64,000 nt of DNA from PALSA-612 sp035652235 (GCA_035652235.1 DASREE010000032.1:145040-209039); one strand, 5' to 3'. Numbered from the stretch's first letter, positions 1 through 8,710 are shown. Numbers and translations: made by a program. The notes: a model not told the origin generated them from the letters alone.

Positions 1-656
1 GCGCTCCACAGGTGCGCCGCCCCCGCCGCGCGCGCCGCGCGTACGACCTCGGCGAGCTGCTCCGGGCGGTCGGAGATGCCCGGGAGCACCGGCGCCACGG
101 CCACCCCTGCGTCGATCCCCGCTTCGACGAGGAGCCGGAGCGCGTGCAGTCGCCGGCGGGGCGGCGGCGTCCCCGGCTCCGTGCGCCGCCAGACGTCCTC
201 GTCGAGCGTGGGGACGGAGAACGTCACCGACACGCGAGCGCGCGACGCGGCCTCGGCGAGGACGTCGACGTCGCGGACGACGAGCGGGCTGCGCGTGATC
301 ACGTGGAACGGCGTCCTCGCGCTGGAGAGCGCCTGCAGGCACGCGCGCGTCAGCCGGTAGCGGCCCTCCGCCGGCTGGTAGGGGTCCGTGGCCGCGCCGA
401 CCGACACCGGCTCCCGCCTCCAGGAGGGGCGCGCGAGCTCCGCGCGGAGCACGTCGGCGATGTTCACCTTCACCCTGATCGAGCGGCCGTACCCGTCGCC
501 TGAGGGACGGTCGGCGCGCTGCTCGAAGGTGCGCACGTAGCAGAAGGTGCAGCGGTGCACGCAGCCCATGTACGGGTTGAGCGACCAGTCGAACGGCATG
601 CCGCGCACGCGGTTGAGCGCGGTTCGGCACGGCTCCTCCCGGTACTCGGAACGCAC
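1..656 (-). CDS. radical SAM protein, SPL/Rv2578c-like (partial, runs off left edge)
   Basis: Reading the minus strand from a GTG at 656 gives an open frame to the window edge. It contains the radical SAM cluster motif CVHRCTFCY (CxxxCxxC) about 35 residues in, preceded by NPYMGC, and then VGAATDPYQPAE and ITRSPLVVRD. These are typical of the spore-photoproduct-lyase-like radical SAM proteins that actinobacteria carry as Rv2578c homologues. The cluster cysteines would bind a [4Fe-4S] that cleaves S-adenosylmethionine. The start is fixed by a leaderless-type promoter (TAGACT, 7 nt, GTG) and the gene sits directly behind a LexA-type palindrome, so a DNA-damage role is likely. The C-terminus is outside the window. 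Family assignment is firm; the exact reaction is unknown. Confidence 0.85.
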   Translation of the reverse strand, partial: MRSEYREEPCRTALNRVRGMPFDWSLNPYMGCVHRCTFCYVRTFEQRADRPSGDGYGRSIRVKVNIADVLRAELARPSWRREPVSVGAATDPYQPAEGRYRLTRACLQALSSARTPFHVITRSPLVVRDVDVLAEAASRARVSVTFSVPTLDEDVWRRTEPGTPPPRRRLHALRLLVEAGIDAGVAVAPVLPGISDRPEQLAEVVRAARAAGAAHLWS

Positions 657-663
657 GGCGCGC

Positions 664-684
664 AGTCTAGCGAACGCATGTTCG
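664..684 (-). promoter_or_regulatory. SOS (LexA) box and -10 element for the radical SAM gene
   Basis: A perfect palindrome CGAACGCATGTTCG (671-684) matches the Gram-positive/actinobacterial LexA consensus CGAACRNRYGTTYG. On the minus strand it is followed by the -10 hexamer TAGACT (669-664), and 7 nt later by the GTG start at 656. LexA bound here would cover the -35/-10 spacer. The same arrangement is found upstream of lhr at 42290. Confidence 0.75.
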
Positions 685-737
685 CCATCGGGAGACGGCC
701 ATCCGGGCGCGCGAGCGGGGCCGGCGGGCCCGCTCCC

Positions 738-745
738 TATACTGT
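738..745 (+). promoter_or_regulatory. -10 element for the CNNM gene
   Basis: TATACTGT lies about 50 nt upstream of the ATG at 799 and contains a near-consensus TATACT hexamer. No convincing -35 was seen. The transcript would have a leader of about 45 nt. Confidence 0.45.
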
Positions 746-798
746 CGGCAGCAGGTGGCCGACGACGTGCCCAGTACCGCCGCCCCGGTGACAGGGGC

Positions 799-2133
799 AT
801 GACGCTCGCGCTCCTGCTCCTCGCCGTCGCGGCGCTGATCCTGCTGAACGGCTTCTTCGTCGCCGCCGAGTACGGCCTCGTCACGGCGCGGATGACGCGC
901 CTGCAGGAGCTCGCCGACGAGGGCGTGCGGCGGGCGAGGATCGTCCTGCGCATCATCGGCGACCCGCCGCGGTTCATCGCCGCGATGCAGCTCGGCGTCA
1001 CCGCCACCAGCCTGGCGATCGGCGCGCTCGGCGAGCCGGTGCTGGAGCGGATCTTCCACCCGGTCGTGGCCGCAGTGGTCGCGGTCATCCTCGCCTTCCT
1101 CATCATCACCTTCCTGCACGTCGTCATCGGCGAGCTGATCCCGAAGGGGGTCGCCCTCGCCTACTCGGAGCGCGTGGCGCTGGCCGTGGCCGCCCCGGTG
1201 CGCGGCTTCTTCGTGCTCTTCCATCCGCTCATCTGGGTGCTGCAGCGGGCGAGCGAGGCGGGCCTGCGCGCGCTCGGCCTGCAGCCGCCGACCGGCGAGG
1301 TGGGCGTGCTCTCGGAGGCTGAGCTGAAGATGCTCCTCTCCCGCTCGAGCGAGGAGGGCGAGATCGAGCATGAGGAGCGGGAGATGCTCTACAACGTGTT
1401 CGACTTCGCCGACAAGGAGGTCTCCGACGTGATGGTGCCGCGCCCGGAGGTGGTGGCCCTGTCCATCGACCTCCCGCCGGAGGAGTGCCTGAAAGCAGCG
1501 GTCGAGTCCCCGTACACGCGCTACCCGGTGTACCGAGGCTCGCTCGACGAGATCGTCGGCATCCTGCACGTCCGCGACCTCTTCCGCGCCGCCGAGGAGG
1601 CGGGGGGCATCGCCAACGTCGACCTGGCCGGGCTGCTCCGCCCGGCGCACATCGTCCCGGAGACGAAGGATCTCGCTGCGCTCCTGCGCGACTTCCGGCG
1701 TACGAAGGAGCACATGGCGGTGGTGGTCGACGAGTACGGGGCGATGGAGGGGATCGCCACGCTCGAGGACCTGCTGGAGGAGATCGTGGGCGAGATCGAG
1801 GACGAGTTCGACCTGCCGGACGAGTCGGTCGAGCAGGTCGACGAAAGGCGCATCCGCATCGACGGCACGTTCCCGATCGACGACTTCAACGAGGAGTTCC
1901 GGGTGGCGCTGCCGCAGGAGGACTACCACACGCTCGCCGGGTTCGTCTTCGGTCAGCTCGGGCACGCGCCGCACAAGGGCGACACCGCCGAGCACGACGG
2001 CATGCGCTTCACGGTGCTCGAGACGACCGGGTCGCGCATCGAGCGGCTCGAGGTCGAGTTCGAGGAGGTCGCCGGCCGCGGCCGGTCCGCCGAGACGCGG
2101 GAGCAGACGGAAACGGACGAGCCCGCTGGGTAG
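799..2133 (+). CDS. CNNM/CBS-domain membrane protein (CorC/HlyC-like transporter family)
   Basis: The 444-residue product begins with hydrophobic helices (DUF21/CNNM domain, about residues 1-190, including the EYGLVTARMTRLQELADEG segment). These are followed by two CBS domains (about 205-330, with DVMVPRPEVV and VVVDEYGAMEGIATLEDLLEEIVGEI split into shorter motifs), and a CorC_HlyC transporter-associated domain ends the protein. The family is linked to magnesium/cobalt efflux or homeostasis at the cytoplasmic membrane. The ATG at 799 is chosen because it opens directly into the first membrane helix. The open frame upstream (from 547) is arginine-rich and overlaps the divergent radical SAM promoter. 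The gene stands alone. Family confidence is high; the transported ion is unknown. Confidence 0.9.
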   Translation: MTLALLLLAVAALILLNGFFVAAEYGLVTARMTRLQELADEGVRRARIVLRIIGDPPRFIAAMQLGVTATSLAIGALGEPVLERIFHPVVAAVVAVILAFLIITFLHVVIGELIPKGVALAYSERVALAVAAPVRGFFVLFHPLIWVLQRASEAGLRALGLQPPTGEVGVLSEAELKMLLSRSSEEGEIEHEEREMLYNVFDFADKEVSDVMVPRPEVVALSIDLPPEECLKAAVESPYTRYPVYRGSLDEIVGILHVRDLFRAAEEAGGIANVDLAGLLRPAHIVPETKDLAALLRDFRRTKEHMAVVVDEYGAMEGIATLEDLLEEIVGEIEDEFDLPDESVEQVDERRIRIDGTFPIDDFNEEFRVALPQEDYHTLAGFVFGQLGHAPHKGDTAEHDGMRFTVLETTGSRIERLEVEFEEVAGRGRSAETREQTETDEPAG

Positions 2134-2137
2134 CGTC

Positions 2138-2403
2138 GTGCAGCGCGGGCAGGCGCCGGTGGACGTGCGGGAGGCGGTGCCCGACGACGTGCCCCGGCTC
2201 GTCGAGCTGTACTGGCGCATGGACGCCGAGGAGGTCGGGAAGTCGCTGACGGAGGAGCGGGGCGTGCGCAGGCTGCTGGGGGCGAGGCCGACGAGCGGCG
2301 CGTGCACGAGCTGGTCGAAGAGGCGCTCGCTGGCCGTTGGGGCGATCGGGCGCCCATGCGCGTCGAGCTCGCATCCGACCGGTGGCGGCGCTCGGTCGCC
2401 TGA
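2138..2403 (+). pseudogene. decayed remnant: GNAT N-terminus joined out of frame to another gene end
   Basis: The first 40 codons from the GTG at 2138 read VREAVPDDVPRLVELYWRMD, a typical GNAT acetyltransferase N-terminus. The frame then degenerates into arginine/serine-rich sequence. In a second frame the end of the stretch reads VHELVEEALAGRWGDRAPM and then RVELASDRW, ending at TGA 2401-2403. That tail faintly resembles the C-terminus of family A DNA polymerases (a proline-valine strand ending in W), but this is weak. I read the stretch as two fused fragments with no intact gene. Confidence 0.4.
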
Positions 2404-2407
2404 GGGG

Positions 2408-3052
2408 TCAGACGAGCCGGTTCGCGAGCAGCTCCCACACTCGCTCGTCGGCGAGCGAGGAGGCCTCGAAGTCGGCCTCGAGGCGCACGCCGGCGACGGA
2501 GGGGATGCCGATCACGAACAGGCCCGCGGCGCGCGCGGACGCCACGCCGGGCGGCGAGTCCTCCAGGGCCGTCGACCGGGACGGGAGCGCCCCGAGGCGC
2601 CGGCAAGCCTCGAGGTAGAGATCCGGCGCCGGCTTCGGCTCGGCGACGTCGTCGACTCCGAGCAGGACGTCGAACGCGCCGGCGAGCCCCGTCCGCTCCA
2701 GCCCCGCGAGCAGGTGGCGGCGGGGCGCGTTCGAGGCGACGGCGAGCGGCGTCAGCGAGCGCAGCCGCTCGACGAGACGGACGGCGCCGGGACGCGGCTC
2801 GGCGCCGGCGGCGATCTCCGCGAGCGCGAGCTCGAACAGCTCGTCGCTCAGAGCCTGACCCTCTCCGGGCGCCCCCAGCAGCCGCTCGAGCACGCGCGCC
2901 GCCGTGGCGGGGGCGGTGCCGACGAGCGCGCGCTTCTCCTCGAGGCCGAAGCTGCGGCCGCGCCGGCGGAAGACCTCCACCTGGGCGCGTGTCCAGCACG
3001 GCTCCGTGTCGAGCAGCAGCCCGTCGTTGTCGAAGACGACTCCTGCCCGCAC
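2408..3052 (-). CDS. HAD-superfamily hydrolase, beta-phosphoglucomutase/phosphatase type
   Basis: The 214-residue protein has all four HAD motifs: the nucleophile motif FDNDGLLLDTE (D8, D10), motif II serine at S107 (VASNAP), motif III lysine K140 (AEPKPAPD) and motif IV LEDSPPG (E164, D165). The helical insertion after motif I marks a subclass I cap like beta-phosphoglucomutase or sugar-phosphate phosphatases. It lies 12 nt downstream of the L-ribulokinase gene and in the same direction, so it is probably the last gene of the arabinose operon and may dephosphorylate or isomerise sugar phosphates. The TAGGAT sequence 9 nt upstream of the GTG could also act as an internal promoter. Substrate is unknown. 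Confidence 0.85.
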   Translation of the reverse strand: MRAGVVFDNDGLLLDTEPCWTRAQVEVFRRRGRSFGLEEKRALVGTAPATAARVLERLLGAPGEGQALSDELFELALAEIAAGAEPRPGAVRLVERLRSLTPLAVASNAPRRHLLAGLERTGLAGAFDVLLGVDDVAEPKPAPDLYLEACRRLGALPSRSTALEDSPPGVASARAAGLFVIGIPSVAGVRLEADFEASSLADERVWELLANRLV

Positions 3053-3064
3053 GGCGAGCCGATC

Positions 3065-4756
3065 CTACGGGGAGCCGCCGACCGCCTGCTCGCGGATGCG
3101 CCTGAGCGTCTTCATCGTGTCCACCGGCCCGCGGCCGAGCAGGTCGTGCAGCCGCAGGTACTCCCGGTAGAGGAGCTCGTAGACGGCGTGCGCGGCGGGA
3201 TCGGGCCGGTAGGTCTCGTCGCTGAGGTGGGCCATGCGCGCAGCCGCCTCGACGATCGTGTCGTAGCCCCCCGCGCTCGCTCCCGCCGCGACCGCGGCGA
3301 ACATGGCCGAGCCGAGCGCCGGCGCCTGCTCGGAGGCGGCGAGCCGCCACTCGCGGCCGGTGACGTCGGCGTAGATCTGCATGAGCAGCCGGTTGCGGCG
3401 GGGCAGCCCGCCGCAGGCGACGATGCGCTCGACGGCGACCCTGCGTGACTCGAACGCGTCCACGATCACGCGCGTGCCGAAGGCGGTTGCCTCGATCAGC
3501 GCGCGGTACAGCTCGGGCGCCGCCGTCGCCAGGGTGAGTCCGATCAGGAGGCCGCTGAGGTTGGCGTCGACGAGCACGGAGCGGTTGCCGTTCCACCAGT
3601 CGAGCGCGACGAGGCCGCTCTCGCCGGGGCGCAACCGCGCCGCCTCCGCCTCGAGCACGCCGTGCACATCCGTCCCCTGCGCCCGCGCCGCCTCGTGGTA
3701 GCGCGGGGGGACGGCGTGCTCGGCGAACCAGGCGAAGATGTCGCCGACCGCCGACTGGCCGGCCTCGAAGCCGTACAGTCCGGGGACGACGCCGTCCTCG
3801 ACGACGCCGCACATGCCCTCCACCTCGGCTGCCTCCTCGCCGAGCAGGATGTGGCAGTTGCTCGTGCCCATGATCACGACCATCGTCCCCGGCGCCGTGA
3901 CGGTGGCGGCGGGCGCGGACACGTGCGCGTCGACGTTCGCGACCGCGACCGGGGTGCCGGCACGCAGCCCGGTCCACGCCGCCGCACGTTCGACGAGGAC
4001 GCCGGCGCGGTCGCCGATCGGGACGATCTGCCGCGACATCTTCTCGTCGACGACGTCGGCGAAGCGGGGGTCGAGCGCGGCGAAGTACTCGCGCGGGGGG
4101 AACCCCTCCTGCTTCGACCACATCGCCTTGTAGCCGGCCGTGCAGGAGTTGCGCGTCTCGACGCCCGTCAGCTGCCAGACGATCCAGTCGGCGGCCTCGA
4201 TCAGCCGGTCGGCGGCCGCGTACACCTCGGGCGCCTCGTCGAGGATCTGCAGCGCCTTCGAGAAGAACCACTCGGACGAGATCCTGCCTCCGTAGCGTCG
4301 CAGCCACGGCTCGCCGCGCTCGGCCGCGACGGCGTTGATGCGGTCGGCCTCCGGCTGGGCGGCGTGGTGCTTCCACAGCTTCACCCAGGCGTGGGGGTGC
4401 CGGCGGAGCTCGCCGAGCAGGCAGAGCGGCGTCCCGTCGGCGGTCGTCGGCAGCATCGTGCACGAGGTGAAGTCGATGCCGACGCCGATCACGTCGGCGG
4501 GGTCGACACCGGTCTCGGCGAGAAGCGCCGGCACCGCCTCCTGCAGGGTGCGGACGTAGTCCTCCGGGTCCTGGAGCGCCCAGTCCGGCTCGAGGCGGAC
4601 GTCGTCGTCGGGCGGCGGCAGGTGCTCGTCGAGCACGCCGTTGCGGTAGCGGTAGACCGCGCTCGCGAGCTCCCGGCCGTCGCTGCAGTCGACGAGCACC
4701 GCGCGCCCCGACTCGGTGCCGAAGTCGATGCCGACGGTGTAGCGCGAGCGGCTCAC
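3065..4756 (-). CDS. araB: L-ribulokinase (FGGY family)
   Basis: The 563-residue product starts with the FGGY ATPase signature VGIDFGTESGRAVLVD and continues with GVGIDFTSCTMLPT and GYKAMWSKQEGFP, all characteristic of AraB-type ribulokinases. Length is that of AraB rather than of the shorter xylulokinases. It phosphorylates L-ribulose to L-ribulose 5-phosphate in the cytoplasm, the second step of L-arabinose catabolism. It follows the zinc-dehydrogenase gene with a 6-nt gap and is encoded with araD and araA, which confirms the pathway. Start GTG 4756 has an AGGGTAGGG stretch just upstream that may act as ribosome binding site. Confidence 0.95.
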   Translation of the reverse strand: MSRSRYTVGIDFGTESGRAVLVDCSDGRELASAVYRYRNGVLDEHLPPPDDDVRLEPDWALQDPEDYVRTLQEAVPALLAETGVDPADVIGVGIDFTSCTMLPTTADGTPLCLLGELRRHPHAWVKLWKHHAAQPEADRINAVAAERGEPWLRRYGGRISSEWFFSKALQILDEAPEVYAAADRLIEAADWIVWQLTGVETRNSCTAGYKAMWSKQEGFPPREYFAALDPRFADVVDEKMSRQIVPIGDRAGVLVERAAAWTGLRAGTPVAVANVDAHVSAPAATVTAPGTMVVIMGTSNCHILLGEEAAEVEGMCGVVEDGVVPGLYGFEAGQSAVGDIFAWFAEHAVPPRYHEAARAQGTDVHGVLEAEAARLRPGESGLVALDWWNGNRSVLVDANLSGLLIGLTLATAAPELYRALIEATAFGTRVIVDAFESRRVAVERIVACGGLPRRNRLLMQIYADVTGREWRLAASEQAPALGSAMFAAVAAGASAGGYDTIVEAAARMAHLSDETYRPDPAAHAVYELLYREYLRLHDLLGRGPVDTMKTLRRIREQAVGGSP

Positions 4757-4762
4757 ACGGCC

Positions 4763-5737
4763 CTACCCTGTGCCGTCCCGCTGCGGGTCGACGACCACCT
4801 TCAGCCCGCGCCGGTCGGCGAGCGCCGAGAACGCCTGCGCACCGTCGGCGAGAGCGAAGCGGTCGCTGACGAGCGAGCCGAGCGAGACGCGCCCCATCGT
4901 CACGACGCGGAGCGCCCGCGGCAGGTCGGCGGGCTGCATGCGCCGGCAGAGGACGATCGTCAGCTCCTTGCGCCGCGCCACCGAGGCGGCGAAGCTCGAC
5001 CGGTCCCCGGCCGGGATGCCGACGGCGACGACGCGCCCTCCCGGCCTGACGGCCTCCACCGCCTCGCCGAGCGAGTCGGCGTCGGTGCAGTCGAAGACGA
5101 CGTCGGCGCCGTCGGGGTGGCCGGGGATGGCGCCGCTCGCCTCCGCCGCCGCCAGCCGGTGCGGCACGGGGTCGAACGCCAGCACCGGCCCCGCGCCGAC
5201 GGCGGCGAGGACGCGCACGAGGAGCAGCCCGATCGGGCCGCAACCGAGCACGCCGACGGCCACCCCGGGGCGGACCTGGCCGAGGTCGACGGCGTGCAGG
5301 GCGACCCCGAGCGGCTCGAGCAGCGTCGCCTCCTCGTCGGAGAGCGAATCCGGGACGGCGTGCACCAGCCGCTCCGGCCAGGTCATCAGCGTCCGCAGCG
5401 CTCCGTCCGTCGAGTGGCCGGCGAAGCGCGCGTCGCGGCAGAGGTTGTGCCTGCCCTCGAGGCAGAGCGGGCAGGCGCCGCAGGGGACGGCCGGATCGCA
5501 GACGACGCGCTGGCCGCGCCGCGGCCCCTCCTCGACGGTGGCGACGAACTCGTGGCCGAGCACGAGCGGCTGCGCGAGCGCGGCGTCGCCGATCTCGCCC
5601 TCGAGGTACCAGTGGCGGTCGGAGCCGCACAGGCCGACGGCGCTCACGCGCAGCAGGAGCTCGCCGTCGGCCGCCTCGGGCGTCGGTTCCTCGCGCAGGC
5701 GCAGGTCGCCTGCGGCATGCAGTCGCAGCGCCCTCAC
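4763..5737 (-). CDS. zinc-dependent medium-chain alcohol/polyol dehydrogenase
   Basis: The 324-residue MDR protein has the catalytic zinc motif GLCGSDRHWY and GHEFVATVEEG, the structural zinc cysteines in CGACPLCLEGRHNLC, and a Rossmann motif VLGCGPIGLLLVRV. This set is typical of sorbitol, xylitol, L-threonine or galactitol dehydrogenases. It is slightly shorter than usual (about 345). Its place between araD and araB suggests oxidation of a pentitol such as L-arabitol, or a sugar, into the same pathway. It overlaps the araD stop by 4 nt (ATGA), so the two are translationally coupled. The substrate is inferred from context only. Confidence 0.85.
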   Translation of the reverse strand: MRALRLHAAGDLRLREEPTPEAADGELLLRVSAVGLCGSDRHWYLEGEIGDAALAQPLVLGHEFVATVEEGPRRGQRVVCDPAVPCGACPLCLEGRHNLCRDARFAGHSTDGALRTLMTWPERLVHAVPDSLSDEEATLLEPLGVALHAVDLGQVRPGVAVGVLGCGPIGLLLVRVLAAVGAGPVLAFDPVPHRLAAAEASGAIPGHPDGADVVFDCTDADSLGEAVEAVRPGGRVVAVGIPAGDRSSFAASVARRKELTIVLCRRMQPADLPRALRVVTMGRVSLGSLVSDRFALADGAQAFSALADRRGLKVVVDPQRDGTG

Positions 5738-6441
5738 GCCGGTTGGCCGTAGGAGGCGGCGGGTCCGTGCTTACGCCGGAAGTGCCGCTCGAGCAGGGCG
5801 CTCGCGACCGGCGGGGTGTCGGGGGCGAGCGCGAGCGTGCGCAGCGCGGCCGCCGCCACCGCCTCCAGGGCGACGGCGTTGTCGACGGCCGCCGCCGCGT
5901 CCGCGCCCCACGTGAACGGCCCGTGCGAGGCGACCAGCGTCGCGGGCATGTCGAGCGGCTCGAGCCGCCGCTCGGCGAGCGCCTCCACGATCACGTGGCC
6001 GGTCCGCTCCTCGTAGTCTCCGCCGATCTCCTCGCCGCTCAGCGCGCGGGTGACCGGCACGGCTCCCAGGAAGTGATCGGCGTGCGTCGTGCCGAGGCAG
6101 GGAAGCTCGCGGCGCGCCTGCGCCCAGGCGGTGGCAAACGGGGAGTGCGTGTGGACGATGCCGCCGACGTCCGCGAAGGCGCGGTAGAGCACGAGGTGGG
6201 TGGGCGTGTCCGAGGACGGGCGCGCCTCGCCCTCGACCACCCGGCCGCTGTCGAGGTCGACGACGACGATGGAGGCGGGCAGGAGACGGCCGTAGGGGAC
6301 GCCGCTCGGCTTGATCGCCATCACGCCGGCCGCGCGGTCGGCCTCGCTCGCGTTGCCGAACGTGAGGGTGACGAGCCCCGCCCGGACGAGGTCGAGGTTG
6401 GCCCGGTGGGCGCGCTCGCGCAGGTCGCCGTACCGGCTCAC
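5734..6441 (-). CDS. araD: L-ribulose-5-phosphate 4-epimerase
   Basis: The 235-residue protein aligns throughout with E. coli AraD: NLVRAGLVTLTFGN-type N-terminus, IKPSGVPYG, RPSSDTPTHLVLYRAF, the zinc histidines in GGIVHTHSPFATAWAQ, TTHADHFLG, and SHGPFTWG near the end. It is a class II aldolase fold zinc enzyme that converts L-ribulose 5-phosphate to D-xylulose 5-phosphate, which enters the pentose phosphate pathway. The GTG start at 6441 overlaps the araA stop (GTGA), with GGAGGA immediately upstream, so translation is coupled to araA. The long open frame beyond this start is a shadow of araA. Confidence 0.95.
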   Translation of the reverse strand: MSRYGDLRERAHRANLDLVRAGLVTLTFGNASEADRAAGVMAIKPSGVPYGRLLPASIVVVDLDSGRVVEGEARPSSDTPTHLVLYRAFADVGGIVHTHSPFATAWAQARRELPCLGTTHADHFLGAVPVTRALSGEEIGGDYEERTGHVIVEALAERRLEPLDMPATLVASHGPFTWGADAAAAVDNAVALEAVAAAALRTLALAPDTPPVASALLERHFRRKHGPAASYGQPA

Positions 6442-7946
6442 AGTCCTCCGGCGAGACGGTGGTAGGCCTGGTTCCAGCGCAGCTCCTTGCGCAGCGCGGA
6501 GACGGTCGTGCCGGCGTCGATCACCACCAGCTCGATCCCCGCCATCTCGGCGAGGTCGTCGAGCACGTCCACGCCGAGCGCCTGCGTGAGGACGGTGTGA
6601 TGCGAGCCGCCGGCGATCAGCCAGCTCTCGGCGGCCACCGCGAGGTCGGGCTTCGGGATCCAGGCCGCGCGCGCCACCGGCAGGCGCGGCAGGTCGCCGT
6701 CCGGCAGGACGACCTCGACCTCGTTGGCAAGCAGGCGGAAGCGCTCGCCGAGGTCGAGCAGCGAGACGACGATGGCCGGGCCGGGCGCGGCCGTGAACAC
6801 GAGCCGGACCGGATCGGGCTTGCCGCCGATCGCGAGCGGATGGATCTCGCAGCGCGGCCTGCCGGCGGCGATCGACGGGCACACCTCGAGCATGTGCGCT
6901 CCCAGCACCTTCGGCCCGTCCGGGGCGAGGTGGTAGGTGTAGTCCTCCATGAAGGAGGTGCCGCCGGGGAGCCCCGTGGCCGCCACCTTGAGCATGCGCA
7001 GGAGCACCGCCGTCTTCCAGTCACCTTCCGCGCCGAAGCCGTAGCCGTCGGCCATCAGCCGCTGCACCCCGATCCCGGGCAGCTGGGGCAGGTCGCCCAG
7101 GTCCTCGAACGTGTCCGTGAAGGCGAGCGCCTCCCGTTCCTCGAGGAACGCCCTCAGGCCGGCCTCGATGCGGGCGGCGTCGCGCAGCGACTCGTGGCGC
7201 GCGCCGCCCGGTCGTAGCTCGGGCACGACCGCGTAGCGCTCGCCGTACTCCCGCACGAGCCGGTCCACGACCGCGCCGTCCGTACCGCGAACGCGCTCCG
7301 CGAGCTCGCCGACGCCGTAGCCGTCGACGCAGACGCCGAGCCGGAGCTGCGCCTCGACCTTGTCCCCCTCCGTGACCGCGACCTGCCGCATGTTGTCGCC
7401 GAAGCGGACGACGCGGAGCCGGCGAGCCTCGTGCAGGGCGCACGCGGCGCGCGCCCAGGCGCCCACGCGGGCCGCGACGTGCGGATCCTGCCAGTGGCCG
7501 ACGACCGTCGTGCGCGGCAGTCGCATCCGGGTCAGCAGGAACCCGAGCTCGCGGTCGCCGTGGGCGGACTGGTTCAGGTTCATGAAGTCCATGTCGATCT
7601 CCGCCCAGGGCAGGTCGCGGTTGAACTGCGTGTGCAGGTGGAGCAACGGCTTGCGCAGGGCGGACAGGCCGGCGATCCACATCTTCGCGGGGGAGAAGGT
7701 GTGCATCCAGGCGATGACGCCGACGCAGGCGTCGTCCGCGCTCGCGTCGAGGCAGAGACGGCGGATGGCGTCCGGAGTCGTCACCACCCCGGCGCCGGTG
7801 ACGCGCACCGGGACCGCCTCCGCGGCGTCGAGCGCGGCGGCGATGCGGCGCGCGTGCTCGTCGACGGCGCTCAGCACGTCGCCGCCGTACAGGTGCTGGC
7901 TGCCGGTGACGAGCCAGACCGCGAGTTCTCCAAGCGGCTTCGGCAC
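6438..7946 (-). CDS. araA: L-arabinose isomerase
   Basis: The 502-residue product begins LAVWLVTGSQHLYGGDVL, the AraA hallmark. It also carries WMHTFSPAKMWIAGL, LHTQFNRDLPW, IDMDFMNLNQSAHGDRE, FGAEGDWKTAVLLRML and SFMEDYTYHLAP. It is a manganese enzyme that isomerises L-arabinose to L-ribulose, the entry step. I chose GTG 7946 because it places the GSQHLYG motif at residue 15 as in E. coli; GTG 7955 is an in-frame alternative. The gene follows the gntR stop by a few nucleotides, so the regulator and the ara genes form one transcript: gntR-araA-araD-dehydrogenase-araB-HAD. Confidence 0.95.
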   Translation of the reverse strand: MPKPLGELAVWLVTGSQHLYGGDVLSAVDEHARRIAAALDAAEAVPVRVTGAGVVTTPDAIRRLCLDASADDACVGVIAWMHTFSPAKMWIAGLSALRKPLLHLHTQFNRDLPWAEIDMDFMNLNQSAHGDRELGFLLTRMRLPRTTVVGHWQDPHVAARVGAWARAACALHEARRLRVVRFGDNMRQVAVTEGDKVEAQLRLGVCVDGYGVGELAERVRGTDGAVVDRLVREYGERYAVVPELRPGGARHESLRDAARIEAGLRAFLEEREALAFTDTFEDLGDLPQLPGIGVQRLMADGYGFGAEGDWKTAVLLRMLKVAATGLPGGTSFMEDYTYHLAPDGPKVLGAHMLEVCPSIAAGRPRCEIHPLAIGGKPDPVRLVFTAAPGPAIVVSLLDLGERFRLLANEVEVVLPDGDLPRLPVARAAWIPKPDLAVAAESWLIAGGSHHTVLTQALGVDVLDDLAEMAGIELVVIDAGTTVSALRKELRWNQAYHRLAGGL

Positions 7947-7957
7947 GGCGGCCACGG

Positions 7958-8710
7958 CTAGCCGGCAGCCGGCGCGTCCGACCGGCCGAGCGCTGTCTGC
8001 CGGCGAAGCGCCCAGTCGATGTTCGCTTTCGTATCGTCGCTGAGCGCGACGAGCGCAGCCTCGGCCGCAGCCGGGTCGCGCTGCCTGAGGGCCTCGACCA
8101 CGTGAGAATGGAGCGCCGCCGCACGGAGGTAGGCTCCGGGCGGGCGGCCCGAGTAGGTGAACAGGGTGCGCAGGACGGCGGAGAGGATGCTGGCCATGTG
8201 CTCGAGGAGCTCGTTGTGCGTCGCCTCGAGCAGCAGGCTGTGGAAGCGGAGGTCGGGCTCGAGGAAGGCGCTTGCGTCCTCGCCCGCCGTGGCCATGTCC
8301 ACGACGGCCCGCTCGAGGTCGTCGATCTGCTCCTCCGTCGCGCGCAGCGCGGCGAGCCGAACGGCCGGCGGCTCGATCAGCCGGCGCAACTCGAGCATCT
8401 CGTCGAGGAGCTTGCGATCCGCGCCCGCCTCGAGCTGCCAGGCGAGCACATCGGGGTCGAGCAGGTTCCACTCGCGTCTCGGCAGGACGCGGGTGCCGCG
8501 CTTCGGCAGGGACTCGACGAGGCGCTTCGCTGCGAGCACCTTGACGGCCTCGCGGACGACGGTGCGGCTGACGGCGAGGTCGACGCCGAGCTCGTCCTCG
8601 GCCGGGATCGGATCGCCCGGCTCGAGATCGCCGCGCACGATACGCAGGCCGATGGCGTGGACGAGCGCACCGTGCAGACCACGCCGTGGATACGTCCGCG
8701 CTTTCGTCAT
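7958..8710 (-). CDS. GntR/FadR-family transcriptional regulator of the pentose cluster
   Basis: The 250-residue protein has an N-terminal winged helix (about residues 10-75, ELGVDLAVSRTVVREAVKVL followed by GTRVLPRREW) and a C-terminal FCD all-helical ligand domain (about 95-230) with the metal-binding style DLRFHSLLLEATHN and HSHVVEAL. FadR-type regulators normally repress until they bind a sugar acid or similar effector. It heads the arabinose operon and diverges from the sugar ABC transporter. An imperfect palindrome covering its own -10 and start codon (8709-8723) argues for autoregulation. The start ATG 8710 is supported by TAGGAT, 6 nt, ATG, so the mRNA is probably leaderless. Confidence 0.9.
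   Translation of the reverse strand: MTKARTYPRRGLHGALVHAIGLRIVRGDLEPGDPIPAEDELGVDLAVSRTVVREAVKVLAAKRLVESLPKRGTRVLPRREWNLLDPDVLAWQLEAGADRKLLDEMLELRRLIEPPAVRLAALRATEEQIDDLERAVVDMATAGEDASAFLEPDLRFHSLLLEATHNELLEHMASILSAVLRTLFTYSGRPPGAYLRAAALHSHVVEALRQRDPAAAEAALVALSDDTKANIDWALRRQTALGRSDAPAAG

Noticed and set aside
667..2307. 546-residue minus-strand frame over the CNNM gene
   Set aside because: It is antisense to a clear CNNM/CBS gene, with Asp/Arg/His-rich shadow composition.
1953..5630. 1225-residue open frame on the minus strand
   Set aside because: It is an arginine-rich shadow of the araB and dehydrogenase genes in another frame, caused by high GC; no domain is visible.
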